Shown: piece by piece, positions 23,506 through 35,841 of the stretch
Position numbering within the stretch: the stretch's first letter is position 1
Layout of the letters: each line of letters starts with the position of its first letter
The notes under the pieces: model-generated
Told to the model about the DNA's origin: nothing
Seen by the model: the letters and a program-made list of their open reading frames with translations, nothing else
The model's database searches: none
Program-made: the position numbers and the translations under genes
Assembly (NCBI GenBank): GCA_965644295.1
Contig: CBFFRP010000319.1
Span: forward strand, 62,001 to 126,000
Origin: Paraphysomonas bandaiensis
Taxonomy: Eukaryota; Chrysophyceae
Direction of reading: 5' to 3'
DNA length: 64,000 nucleotides

Positions 23506-24950
23506 ATGTCATTCTTTCGTTTCATTCGTCAAGGACGGTCAGCTTTTGCACGTGGTTTTGCCACACAATGCATAACTTCCTCCAGACAGCCTGCTGTAAA
23601 CGAAAAGGCCCAGTCTTGGGGATCAGGAGCCGCAGCAGCTGCTGCAATCTGGGGGGCAACGATGTTTAGTGCATCTTGCTACTCTAGTTCGCCTTCGGTT
23701 TGCGAAGAAAGTGGTCGCAGGACATTGTACCCTCCTATCGAGCCAAATTCTTCTAATTTGATGAAGGTGTCTGACTTGCACTGCGTTCACTACCAAGAGT
23801 ACGGCAATCCAAGAGGAAAGCCCGTTTTGTTTGTTCATGGTGGACCCGGTGGAGGAACAGATTCAAAGGTATACTATAATTATGCAAAATACGAATATAA
23901 TTGAATGTGCCAATAGTGTGCACGTTTTTTCGATCCCAAGGCGTATCGAATCATTTTGGTTGACCAGCGGGGATGCGGTAAGAGCACTCCCTTCGCCGAA
24001 TTGGAAGAGAATACTACTTATGATAGTATTCGTGACTTTGAAAAGATACGTAAACACCTTGGTATCGAAAAGTGGCAAGTTTTTGGGGGTTCGTGGGGCT
24101 CTACTCTCTCCCTTGCGTATGCGGTAAGGGAGTGTACATGTAGTTTGATGTTTGTGCATGTAAATATCAAACTATGGTATCACTACTGTAATACATAGTG
24201 TCGTTTTGTTTAATTTTAAGCTCCTTACGTTGTGCTTCAGATGGAACACCCAGATCGTGTTACGGAGCTTGTTCTAAGGGGCATATTTCTCTTACGCGAA
24301 AAGGAAATCCACTGGTTTTATCAGAATGGCGCAAATGCTATATACCCCGATGCATGGGAAGCTTATGAAAGTGCAATCCCTCCTGAGGAGAGAGGAGACT
24401 TTCTCAAGGCTTACAGACGACGCCTCAGAGGAGAATTAGGTATCTAGATGAATTTTGAGATTTTCCGTGAGAATAACTTGTAGAGTACTTAATATTCATT
24501 CCTCTGAAAGTTTAAGTATGAAGGTTATGTTTAATGTTTTTAGGCCCTGAGGAAATGAAACGTGCTGCTTTGGCGTGGTCTGTCTGGGAAGGCCGCACAT
24601 CTAAGCTAATTCCAGATAGTGAAGAGAATATCAAGAAGAAGCATGGGTCATCTCTATTTAGTCTTGCTTTTGCTCGTATTGAGAACCATTACTTTGTAAA
24701 CAAGGCATTTTTTCCTCGCGACGGATTTCTTCTCGAGAAGGAACAGATCGATAAGATTCGTCACATTCCAACGTTCATTGTGCAGGGGCGATACGACGTA
24801 GTGTGTCCGATGATGTCTGCGTGGGATCTGCATAAGGCTTTTCCCGAAGCGGAGTTTAAGATTACGACTACAGGCCATTCATCACATGAACCTGATATTG
24901 TACACGAGTTGGTATCTGCCACGGATAGATTCAAATATAACCATTCTTAA
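23506..24950 (+). CDS. Prolyl iminopeptidase (alpha/beta hydrolase, S33), probably mitochondrial
   Basis: Exons 23506-23868, 23917-24123, 24241-24439 and 24544-24950 encode 391 aa. The first ~30 residues (MSFFRFIRQGRSAFARGF) are basic, lack acids and look like a mitochondrial presequence. The enzyme core has the oxyanion loop VHGGPGGG, the family-specific CARFFDPKAYRIILVDQRG, the nucleophile elbow GGSWGS, the acid in QGRYDVVCP and the histidine in TGHSSHEP. It should release N-terminal proline from short peptides. Length matches bacterial PIP plus the extension of about 70 aa, so a bacterial or organellar origin of the family is plausible. The shortest intron here is 48 bp. Confidence 0.92.
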
Positions 24951-25939
24951 GCAGCAGAATAGCAGCTTTGTGAGAGTGTATATGGGTTGTGTTGTGCATG
25001 ACCACATGTGTGGCCACTGGAGTAGACCAGTCCATACCAGTAGTAATGCAGCAGATAATGCTACATAATAAAAAAAGATAAAACAAAATGATTGTTCATT
25101 CCATTTCTTGCACAGCATACTACTATTTCAACGGTTATTTCTGCTCAGTATCTACTTCTATATTCCTACGATATAAACAAAGCATTACTACTTAGAGACA
25201 CCTATGACATTAAAAAAGGAATACGAATATGCTATAAAACAATATACTGTAGAATGTACTTCAGAAAAGAATTGCAGAATTCATCACAACTACAATTACA
25301 GAGGATTAAAAAAACTGAAGGGTTTGCGACATAAACTAATGAAACCTTATCAATAGTATACCCACTTTTTATAATTGAAAGATTGATTAGTCTGAAAGTA
25401 TATCCCTGATCGAACACTTGTACAAATTTGATGCAATTGAACCCATCCCACTGGAGTGCTCCTGCTCGAGAAGGACCCATAATGTGATGTTAGTCTACTC
25501 CTTATCGAACCCTACGACAGTGATATAATGATGACATATAATCTATCTTATTCTAATTACTTATTCGCTTAGCAGAGATGGTTTTATATTTAGAACTGTG
25601 ATAAACATATTTGTCCACAGTGTCCATAATAACTGACTCATTCACACATATCCCTGCCTGTATGATACACAGATACTGCTGTATACAGTATACCGGTACA
25701 CACTGCTACATCTACGTGATCCCATCCACATACAGCAGTATACAACAGTAGATATAGTAATACATAGGTATACATATAGCATACAGCAGCCCATACTATC
25801 CCAACTGCATTGATACATACATACAGTACTTAAATGCAATGCCTTGAGAGTGTCTTACTATCAGCTACAGCAGTGTGTTATTACGAAGAGTGAGTATTGA
25901 TATATTAAGAATAACAGAGATAGTATCCAAACAATACAG
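24951..25939. other. Intergenic region before the NADAR fusion gene
   Basis: No gene supported. Four ACTGCTGTA-like words in both orientations lie at 25673, 25731, 25785 and 25866, within 270 bp of the next start codon. Confidence 0.4.
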
Positions 25940-27770
25940 ATGAACAGAGATGATATTATCAAGCAGAATATTGCCTTTATGTATGGCAGAAATCAAGCTG
26001 AAATGGTAAGCATCTAATTTCATTATAGTTATTGTTATTTATATTTTTGGAAGGCGAATGATCCGGACAAAAGAGCTTATGTACGAACCTCTCATCGCTA
26101 TGTTGAACGGGATATAATTAACTCCTTCACGAATGAATTTGACTATCTTGCTCCTGATTATCCATGTCCAGTATACTTATCAGGCGATGACGATCCGTAT
26201 CCATCTTACGAGCATGCCTTACAAGCATCTAAAACAGCCAACCGATCCCTCCGTGTACGCCTGAGAGAAATATCGGACATCAAGGAGCTGAAGCGAACTG
26301 TGGTAAAACAAGGTGATATAAGGCCTGATTGGAAAGAGACTAGTCCAGCTGTTGCCGAACAACTATTGAGGGATAAGTTTTTCAGGTACACATACAGTCG
26401 TGGTAGTTGTGTGGTACTGGGTAATAGTAATTTGAAGCATCGTTGCTGCGGTGACACTCAATTAATTGCAGTGTATGTTAGACATAAAGATCTTCAGAAG
26501 AAATTAATGAGTACGGAGCATCGCACGATTCAATTTGTAAATAATTTCGGTGACCAGTTCTGGGGGGTAACGCAGGATAAGCAGGGACGAAACAAGCTTG
26601 GTAGGTAATATGGATAGTACGCATGACATGCATAAATGACTTGAGAGTAATAATATGGTCATCTCATCTGATCGATTAGGCAAAGCCATTGAAAGTGTGC
26701 GATTGTGGTTCGAGAAGGGACTTATCCAGGACATGTGGTTGCGTGACCATTTCTCATTAGAGGATGGTGATAAGGTGTGCATTGATGTTCGCGCATATCG
26801 CGATGATGAAGAAGTTGTGGAAGACAGACAAACTATCGTGCGCAAGGCTGTTATTGAGATAGGGAAGCACGAAGATAATGATGTAGTTACTGGTCACCCG
26901 ACCACCTCTAGAAGGCACTCCCTTCTGCTAATTGACAAAAACAAAGGTCCCTTGCTAATTGACTTACATTCTGCAAACGGAACCTATATGGATGGCGCAC
27001 AGATTAAAGGAGCTTGTCCGACGAGTTTATCTTCTGGGGTCAGCGGTGTGTGTTTTGGAGCATCTCGAAAGCGCTATATATTCACAATCGACCTCAATGC
27101 CGACAACAGACGCAAGGAACAGCTATACATGAAGCTCTCCGACCCAGATGTTGCAAAAGAAGATGCTGCTGAAACGACAGTATTCTTGGGTAATCTGCCC
27201 TATACCTGCACGGAGGAGGATATTATTAACGCCTTCGGGTCTTGTGGGGCCATTCGTCAGCTCACAATACCTAAAGATAAGACTAGCGGTGAAGGAAGAG
27301 GTATCGCGTTCATCACATTTGAGACCTCGTCAGCAATGAGACAGGCACTCACTCGGGATGGGGATGACGTAGGTGGCAGGGCAGTCAAGGTCAAACGCAG
27401 TGAAGCAAAAGGGTCATCGAAACCCTCAGAGAAACCACCATCAAAAGGTAGCAAAGGATCTGAATCGGGTGGAGGAAGAAGTTACTATGAGGGCCCCAAG
27501 GAAGAGACTCGTCATGGAGGACGACCTGATAGGCAGGAAAGAACTCGAAGTATAAGTCATAGCCCTGATAGACGACGACAAAGGCGTAGTCGAAGCGGAA
27601 GTCGAAGTAGGAGTTCAGGGCGAAGACACAGTCGCACCCGAAGGAATAATAGAAGCAGAAGTCGAAGTGGATCTGTTGATGAATTTGGGAGGCGAGATAA
27701 GCGATCAAAGCCATCGCGAGATCGTAAGCGACAAAGGTCACGCTCGTCATCGTCGACATATTCTAGGTAG
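25940..27770 (+). CDS. NADAR-FHA-RRM-RS fusion protein
   Basis: Exons 25940-26005, 26054-26600 and 26680-27770 encode 567 aa. Residues about 40-220 match the NADAR fold: YPSYEHALQASK (family E-H-x-x-Q-A-x-K), LLRDKFF, FVNNFGDQFWGV and GRNKLGKAIESVR. Residues about 250-330 form an FHA domain (IEIGKHEDNDVV, TTSRRHSLLL, DLHSANGTYMDG). An RRM follows with RNP2 VFLGNLPYT and RNP1 GRGIAFITF. The C-terminus is an R/S-rich domain of about 100 residues. NADAR proteins act on ADP-ribose/N-glycosidic substrates, FHA binds phosphothreonine, and RRM-RS is the layout of SR splicing factors. All junctions are in phase with no stop, so this is one polypeptide as read. Function is inferred: a phospho-regulated nuclear RNA-binding protein with an ADP-ribose or nucleotide-processing domain. 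Confidence 0.85.
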
Positions 27771-28729
27771 ATAGTGTGCGCACCGATGAAAAAGAGTGCT
27801 ATTTTAGACTATGATAGTTAATATATAGTATCATTTTAAATTACAGTGGAGTTGCTGTATTCCTACATTCTGTCTCTATGGAATAGGTGTAATAATGAGT
27901 CGCTTTGGGTTATCTATAATCTATAAATGCTAATGCTATCATTCTTTAAAACTACGTACTTGCTTAAGCTACGTTTACTGATACTATTTCAAGTGCCTAT
28001 ACGGATGTACACTAGTATAAGCAGTACATACATTTGATACGATATATATATACCTTGAGTAGCATTTAACGTTTAGTATAGCATTGTCACATCATGAACT
28101 GGAGATGCAAGTTAAATTTCTTCGAGTAGTAGGGATGGCGGTATGACAAAAGTTAAGCTTCATTCCATAATACCATTAAACTATATATCGTAGTGACGTG
28201 ATTAAAATCAATCGATATGCTTCATTCAGTAATTACTGTATAATTCTCTTTATATTATATAATCCTCCTGCAAGACACGCTAATCAATATGATATGATGG
28301 TCATGTAACGTGTTTATGATGAGCATATGGAACATAATAAGCATGTAACAGCTTTACACCCTCAATCATTACAATAGAATGCTATTGATATGTTAATAAA
28401 TCTCTTATTGATAGTACTATACTGAAATAATATGCTTAAAGAGCTGATATGAATGCATATGCATATGCATATCTATGTATCTGTATATGAATCTTAAGGA
28501 TGGACGGACACCTGACTGTTACTCTTCTTAACTGATTTTTCTACATTGTGGAGTATTTAGTGCTATATTTCAGAGAATTTGGATATTCAAATCATATAAA
28601 ATACTAAAAAGCATGGTTTTTGTGAACTTTTCAACTAATTGTTGCTACAATAGAACACACAGCGATGAACTGCAGCATATATATATATATATACATATAT
28701 AGGCGGTGATATCAATACATTTCATCACT
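27771..28729. other. AT-rich intergenic region
   Basis: Nothing supportable as a gene or RNA. It contains short ATATGCAT and TATA runs only. Confidence 0.4.
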
Positions 28730-29426
28730 ATGGAATTGCTTTCATATGGTGACGATTCAGATGCATCTAACTCTGAAAACCATCCAGATGATAGCCATGA
28801 TGTAGAGGTAAGGACATGGTTAACGGATGATGAGAGTAGTGAGAGCAGTGGAGATGAGGGGAAACATACAGTTTCCACTGGAACCAAACCACATGGATTA
28901 ATATCTGCTGATGCTTTATTTTCACAAGCAAATGGAATGCCGTCTTATTTAAAGAAAGATTCAGTTAGTAGTGCGGAGCTGGACACTATAGGGGACAACA
29001 AGTAACTATACTCGTATTAGAATTTACTGTTCATGTGGTGCTTACTTTGTCCTATTCCAGAAAAGTAGTAGTTCCGAAGAAAAAAGCCGAGGTTATCTCT
29101 GCGAAGCCGACGTTAAAGACGCCAGATCCGTCCAATTTAGAATTCCCAGAACGTGTTGGCCGAGAAACCAAAGCCCATATACCAGAGCGTAGTACCGCGA
29201 CCAAACCAAAGGAATCATTGAAACGCAAAGGACAGTCTACTACAGCCAAGGTTTGGATACATTTTCTATTATGTAGTTATGGTGGAAGAATGCTCTTACT
29301 GATTCCGATGTATGTACTCAGGAGCGAGTAAAAAACCAGCGTGTCAGTGGACAGGCCGGGATAGGTTCAGATTTCAGAGAATGGCGATCAGAAGAAGAAA
29401 TGCGTTTACGACAGCAGTTTGACTAG
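28730..29426 (+). CDS. Small conserved-looking nuclear-type protein of unknown function
   Basis: Exons 28730-29001, 29061-29250 and 29322-29426 give 188 aa. The N-terminal half is acidic and serine-rich (GDDSDASNSENHPDD, DDESSESSGDEG), the middle basic (VVVPKKKAEVISAK), and the C-terminus ends in a compact motif, NQRVSGQAGIGSDFREW followed by RSEEEMRLRQQFD. The last exon starts exactly at this motif, which has the look of a conserved tail found in small eukaryotic nuclear proteins, but I cannot name the family with confidence. The acid-then-base layout suggests a nuclear or RNA/protein-binding role; this is inference. Confidence 0.7.
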
Positions 29427-30750
29427 GTTGTATATTCATATCCTTTGAATGTGTGGTTCACGTAGATGTTTATACCACATATCAGTACATATGTATTTAT
29501 AATTTATAACATCTATGGTATTTTCGAAGAAATGTGCATCGGTCACTGATATATTGCACGAAGCAGCCTTTACAGACTAGATAGATTGTGTAATCGATAG
29601 ACCTTTCTGCGTCACCAAAAATATATCAAGAAATAGTAATTCCCGTACTGAATAGTGAATAGCTGGCCTTTATCACGATGACTTTAGAACGAAGAAATCA
29701 ATATAGGGATTTCTGTATGTATCGAATATTGATTGTGTAGAGTGTGAAGTAGGAGTGTTATGATATTAAAATGTTATCCATCCCCATTTTGTGTTTTTGA
29801 CTTGAATTTGGTTCAACAGAACGTTCATATTAGCAACATTTCAATTATGTTCTGGGAGATAAGTACCGGAGATATTTCTCTGGGAAACTAACGTGAACCG
29901 CATATATAGATATATAGTATATAGTCAGCAGATAATTTTCTGCCCACTCATAGCTTACTAATGCTTGTGTGGTACAAGGTACAAGGGACACTAATATAAG
30001 TGTCACCTGTGTAGACGTTTTTGGGCCTTGACGAATAAACATACACCCGGAAATAGGCCCACCTCAAGAAGGGTAACCGGGGTATTGGGCTGCCTGCTGA
30101 AGTCAAGCATCCGGGATGTTCACCTTAAGGACTCAAAAATCCTGAAGTCAATAGATGTCAGGTATATCAACATTCTGCTTGCTCACTACGTTTGCTTTGT
30201 AGGGTGATAGTGCGAAAGTGGTTCTACCTTGACGCTTGCGGTGACATACAAGCAGCTTTCGTAGCGTTAAATAGTAGGATATCAGAGTAAAGCACTAGTT
30301 AGTTAATACTAAATTAGTTCTGACTCTTAAATAGGGCTCTCAGTACTTACTACTATAGTATTGTAAAGTGACCATGGATAACGTTTAAAATACTAAGTTA
30401 TCTTCCACGAGGAGTAGCTACAAAATATGATCACGGGACGATATAGCTTCCTTATAACCCGTGGTGAAATATAACTATACAGTTTCCCTGAAAGTATTAG
30501 ATAACGATAGAACAAATGTAAGCAGCTACACTACAAGCCAATATTTACGTGCACGTGACATGTAATTATTCTTACTGACATTGCGACACAACACGCTAAA
30601 ATTGTTCTAGCATTACATGCATATCCTGGTTGCATGAAGAAATGGTCCACTAGTGACTATCTCCGTGTGATAACAAACTAAAGGTTAGCATTGAGAATAT
30701 AAACATATAGTGACGAAATATGAGCTGATCCAAGGCACAGTATATTATCT
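29427..30750. other. Intergenic region with an R1 repeat
   Basis: No gene supported. It holds R1 copy d at 29850-30325. The remainder is AT-rich, next to the 3' end of CFAP57. Confidence 0.45.
29850..30325 (+). repeat. Dispersed repeat R1, copy d (near full length)
   Basis: Runs from GTTCTGGGAGATAAGTACCG through TTTTGGGCCTTGACGAATAA and GGTAACCGGGGTATTGGGCT to the hairpin and the GCGTTAAATAGTAGGATATC tail. The hairpin base is CGAAAG (30213-30218) paired with CTTTCG (30256-30261), a double compensatory change relative to CGGAGG/CCTCCG in copies b and c. Confidence 0.85.
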
Positions 30751-33700
30751 CTACTCCATAACTTCACTATCAATATGATCCATGATATCGTCAGCATTCA
30801 TGATAAGAGACTCACAGAGTGACCTCAGCTGACTCTCGAGCTTTTTAATGCTCTCCTTCTGTATATCCAGCTCCCTCCATGCCTCCCGAAGATCCGCCCT
30901 CGAGGCAGTCAACGGTTTCGAATAATTATTACCCGCACCTGAAGTAGTGCGCTGTTTATCTCCTCCAGCTGACATAGAGTGGCGAATTGCAGTAGTACGT
31001 ACACTTCGGCGTGCCTTAACAGTACTTGGAGTTGGGGGTGGAAGATGGTTTTTAGAAGTTGGTGTCGAATTTTTGACAGGAAACCCTAGCATCTCCATAA
31101 CTTCGTTCACATTGGTGCGACTTCCGCCCTCTAAGGCAGCTTCCAAGGCCTTCTTCTGTAATGCCATTGTTTTTGAATCCTTGCGAAGATCATTCATTTC
31201 CTTCGTCAACATTACATTTTCACGCATCATTTTGCTCAGGTCACGTTTGTGCAGCTCAGCATCTGTACGAAGAGACTTCCGAAGAGCATCCAAACTACGC
31301 TCCATTTGCTCTCGGTCTCTATTATACTGACGCTGTGGGCCCTCTGCATCGCCTTTCCCACCCCCTTCCAGGGCAAGAACATCTTCTTGTACATACACAC
31401 GGTAGAGTTGAACAACCTTAGCTTTCATCAAGTTGTAGTCGTCTTTCACTGCCCATGCCTCTTGCAAGTCACGCATGAAGCGCTCCAGAAGCTTCGAGTT
31501 TACGTCGACACGAGCAGTCTGAGCCAACAGTTCTTTACGTAACCCTTCCAGCTTTAGCTTTAGCTCGCCTACACAAACAACTTAAGCAGAGATACCATAC
31601 AAGATTAGGGACTGACCTATCATTAAATTCAGCGCGAGGTTACTCTTATGATATTGCTCCAATTCAAGATCCATATCTTCAATTTGTCTCTGCATTATAG
31701 TGATTTCATTTTCTCGAGGCGCAATTTGTAACTTCAGCTCCTTGATTTTGTAATCGAGAACAAAGCGGAATTTTTCCAATTCCTATAGTAGAAATTAGCT
31801 CTAATGGTACGGCGCATTCATGAAACGAACCTGGTTTTTCTTCTTCAAATCAAATATACGTTTTTCTTTGTCAGTAATAGTTTCTTCTCGCTCTCTAATA
31901 GTACATCATTAGCGAGAACACGAATACGGAGGGTAATACAACACACCTAATTTCCTTCTTATGACTCTGAATATCTTTTTCCAGAGATCGAATCGTCTCA
32001 ATAAGGCGAACCTCCTTCTCTCGTAAACGTTTGATGTCATCACGGTGACTTTCAGAGTCCTTGTTTAGCATCTAAATATACATAAATATTATTATTTGAT
32101 GAAACCAGTTTCCATCACTAACTTGGAGGTTTTTCTTCATTACTGCATGATCTGCCATAAGGGCAACACTGGTTTCCTCCTCTTGCTTCAGACGAAGTTC
32201 AAACCTACACAATTACGCCAATCAATGTGGAACACTTTCGAAGAAATAAAATACCTTGTTTTCATATCGTCAATCTCATGATCCGCGTCAAACTCAATAT
32301 TACCACGCATTCTATCGTAGTCCGTCTGAAAATTCATAACATGAGATAAAAATTCCAGAAATGTGTCGTTCAAAAGTGCACGCGACAGTACAGATACCAC
32401 AGCATAAACAAATGCATTTTCCTACATTTCATACAATAAATTTCCGCGACATCAATACCTGTAACTGGGTTTTCTCCTGCTGAAGATTTCTTTGTGCTTG
32501 GTGCTCTTCGTTAAGTTTGGACTCGTATTCTTCCGTGAGTCGAGCGAGATACGCCTGATGACCTTCCACAAGCTCATTATTTTCCTCATTCCACTTCTTG
32601 TGGGACGCCTCTATCTCCTCTGCCAGCTGCTGATGCCTTGAACTCTCCACAGCGAGCTTCGCCTTGTATCTGTTTTCCACATTTTCCAAGTCTTTCTCAT
32701 GCCTCTGCTCTAGAGCAGTCAGCTGCTGCTTAAACTCTCTCTCAGCTTCATGTTTTTCATTAAGATAAGACTCATAGGAGTCACTTTCCTGTCGCAACTG
32801 AGCGGTGAACCGCTCTGTTATCTCTTGTATCCTGTCTTTGTGCTCCAATTCCTTTAATCGAAGTTGATGCTCATTATTAAGTGTCAATTCTTCGACCCTA
32901 AGAGAGAGCTCATTCGCTTTAAACCGTCTGGCATCGAGGTCGCTCTTTCGTACTAGAATCTCCTCTGTAAAATCATTCGATATAATTCCTGTGCAGCATC
33001 GTTAAAATATACAACATTACAAAACATACAGCTAACAAATACCTTCTCGGATCTTCGGTATACTACTCCTAGATCCTTCTATTTCCGACACTATAATATT
33101 CCCGAGCACATCACCAGTTATTAGCAGACAACCGTCTTTCGATATACACATGGTGGTTATAGGACAGCTATGTAACGGCATGACTTCAAAGCTGGGAGCA
33201 AGCGACGGATTCGTCATCACGGAATATATACATCCTGGCCCATCTTGGTCTCCTGTGCCCATGAACACTATTTTGTTGGATTCATCGATAGCCATCACAG
33301 ATATATAACGATCCAAAGCTAAATCTTTCGGCTCCTTAGCCATTAACTCCTGACCAGTATTCGCATCGAAAGTCTTTTTAATAGGAATCTCCTTCAGCTG
33401 CTTTTCATTTGAGCAAGTGTATGCTTTCGATCCATCTGGTAGTGCTGTTCCAGCTGTGACAGGGACTACTCCAATAAAGGAATCTGAACTCCTGTTGCCC
33501 GTATAAGCTTCCCAGAAGTAGACCGTTCCTTCTTGCCCAATTGTCATCAATTTTGAATCAAAGTGAAGCCATACTATAGAGCGGACCTTGGCTGTATGTC
33601 CCCTAAGAGTGGAAACTACTGCACCAGAGTAAGTATTAAAGACCAGCACGTTGGCACCATTAACGGCGGCGATGTACTGTCCACCTTTGGAGAACCTAAT

Positions 33701-35014
33701 TTCTGTGCAGCCCCGCACATTGAACTCCCTGCTGACACATATGTCGTCCAGGAGAATAGAAGCAACACGAATCTTATCAACGAAAGCAATAACGACGTAC
33801 AGACCGCTGGGATGTACAGAGAGTGCACAAGGTTCTTCAGGGAAGTACTTTGTGATTTCTATCCGGCGGTCGGTGAGATTCCACACACGTACAGTGTTGT
33901 CCTTCGCGCAAGTAACCATGATTGGTTTCCATAGAGCTACGTCAATTCCTGTAATAGCAGCCTCTCCTCCAGGGGGATATTTGTGAAACCCAGTGAATAG
34001 ATAATCGAAGCCACTATTCCCTCCACTTTCTTTCGACACGTTCGAGTTTGTAAGACTGAACTGATACATCTGTTGAGTATCTGCAGCACAAACCAAGGCA
34101 TCATCAGCAGTCACGCAAATGCATACGATTCCTCCTTCAGCTTTGGGAAGTGTAAATGTTTCCTCTTTTTTATACTGCTCCTTGGTATCTTCTTCAGCTG
34201 TGAAGGACCACATCTCTCCGGCAGTTGTGCCCACTACGAATCCTTTAGATATCGGAGCAATGCTCAGGATAGGCGATGGATCAGAGGAGTCAGAGGCAAG
34301 AGGATGAACAACCGCTCGAAATTCCAGGCCTTCAAGAAGAAGTACTTCACCTCCTGCAGTGCCCAACAAAAGTTTATCATCCCATAGCCAGGTGTGTGAA
34401 ATAAAGTTCGCCTGGTCACGACGCACATTCACGCTAACTGGACGCATTTGACCTTCTGACACCCGGAAAATGCGAACCAAGCCCTTACCAATAACTAGAA
34501 TAACATTACAGTCCCATGGACAAAAAGAAACTTGATTGACCGGGTTTTCGTCAGAAAGTGATATTTTTACACAACCAATCACTTTAACTGACTTCTCCAC
34601 ATTCCACAGAACAAGATTCCATTCAGGCCCAGCACCCTGGGTTAAGCACAATCTACCATCATGAGAAAACGCCATTGCCCTGATTTCTTTAGATCCAAGC
34701 TCACTGTATTGAAGAACTTTTCTTCGGCGCAAGGATTGGGAATCATAGAATGCAACTGTACCCACCGGTTCCACCACCTCAGCCACAGCAATGGTCTTCT
34801 TGGGGATAGAGGATGCAATCGCCGATATTCCAAGCGATTGATATGCTTGTGTTGTCCCTGAAATAAAAGTTTGTTCTTTTGTTTCTGTGTTCATAACAAC
34901 CACTTGATGACCACATACATACACCAGCTGATGATCATCAGAAAAACACAAACAATTCTTTATCTTCGTATTCAGCCCGAAGGCATGCTTGACGACTACC
35001 TTTCCTAAACTCAT
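30751..35014 (-). CDS. CFAP57: Cilia- and flagella-associated protein 57 (WDR65)
   Basis: Eight exons join in phase: 35014-33043, 32988-32459, 32325-32255, 32204-32123, 32071-31947, 31894-31831, 31782-31617 and 31568-30751 (1275 aa, close to the 1250 aa of the human protein). The first ~660 residues are WD40 repeats ([38 protein letters not shown]). The rest is continuous coiled coil with the family stretch [18 protein letters not shown] and then RENEI, plus [15 protein letters not shown] and [14 protein letters not shown]57 docks inner-arm dyneins in axonemes, so the organism or a life stage should be flagellate. An extra in-frame reading between 32438 and 32326 could lengthen exon 3; it lacks coiled-coil character and I treat it as intron. 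The C-terminal ~200 residues are less conserved. Confidence 0.95.
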
Positions 35015-35841
35015 TTCCCACCAGATTAATGATAATTCAGGGGGTTGAAGTAGCTAGACTATAATAGAAGCTAATTCATTCAATCTTATACTAATAGTGC
35101 AGTTGAATGCTGCTTATCAATCTGACTGCTATGAACATGTATGTGTATATATAGAGAATTAAGCACCAGTTTTTTTAACTATAAACCGTTGCATCATAAG
35201 TATTAAAAAAAACTGAAACCGGCTGTCGAAGATTTGAATAAAAACTGAAAAAGAAAAGGTGTGTCTTCACCAGCAGCAGTGTAAAGTACTACACTTGTAG
35301 GGGAAATTAAAATACGAGTTGTTGGAGTACGCACTGCTGTTGTGTATATATGGACCATAAAATATTGTGTACGATCGTATGTATATGTGAGTGAGAGGCA
35401 CTCTGGACCTATACACTCTACCAGTATACACTATACACTCTACAGGTATACGATACATACATACATACATACATACTATACACACAACACCCAGCATATA
35501 TATACATATACATATACATATACAGCATATAGCTCTATGTATATATATGCCTCAGGAGATTTTATTAATTCCATAATAGTCCATTCAGGACAATACACAT
35601 ATCCAGATATCACGTTCATCACAAGTGATACGTGATTAATAACTTGGGCCCTAAACCATTGAATGGCCTCATACAATAGCAGAGATAAGCTCAATTACTT
35701 CAAACATAATAGACAAGCAGCTGATAGTCAGGTAATCGATATTAAGATCATAATATCACTGTGTAAGACATTTTTATATAGGAAGAAATTGATATAAATA
35801 AATATTATTATAATCGTGAAGGAGTGAATTCAGTAGAACAC
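35015..35841. promoter_or_regulatory. Divergent promoter region, CFAP57 and NOT2 genes
   Basis: 827 bp between start codons. It contains A-rich ACTGAAA words (35205-35250), a GCACTGCTGTTG word at 35330, and a microsatellite-like ATAC/TACAC tract at 35411-35525. No gene is supported. Confidence 0.35.

Noticed and set aside
32326-32458. In-frame reading through the CFAP57 intron ([17 protein letters not shown]...)
   Set aside because: It is open by chance and in phase, but hydrophobic and not coiled coil, whereas the family is continuous coiled coil here. The flanking exons join perfectly with it removed.
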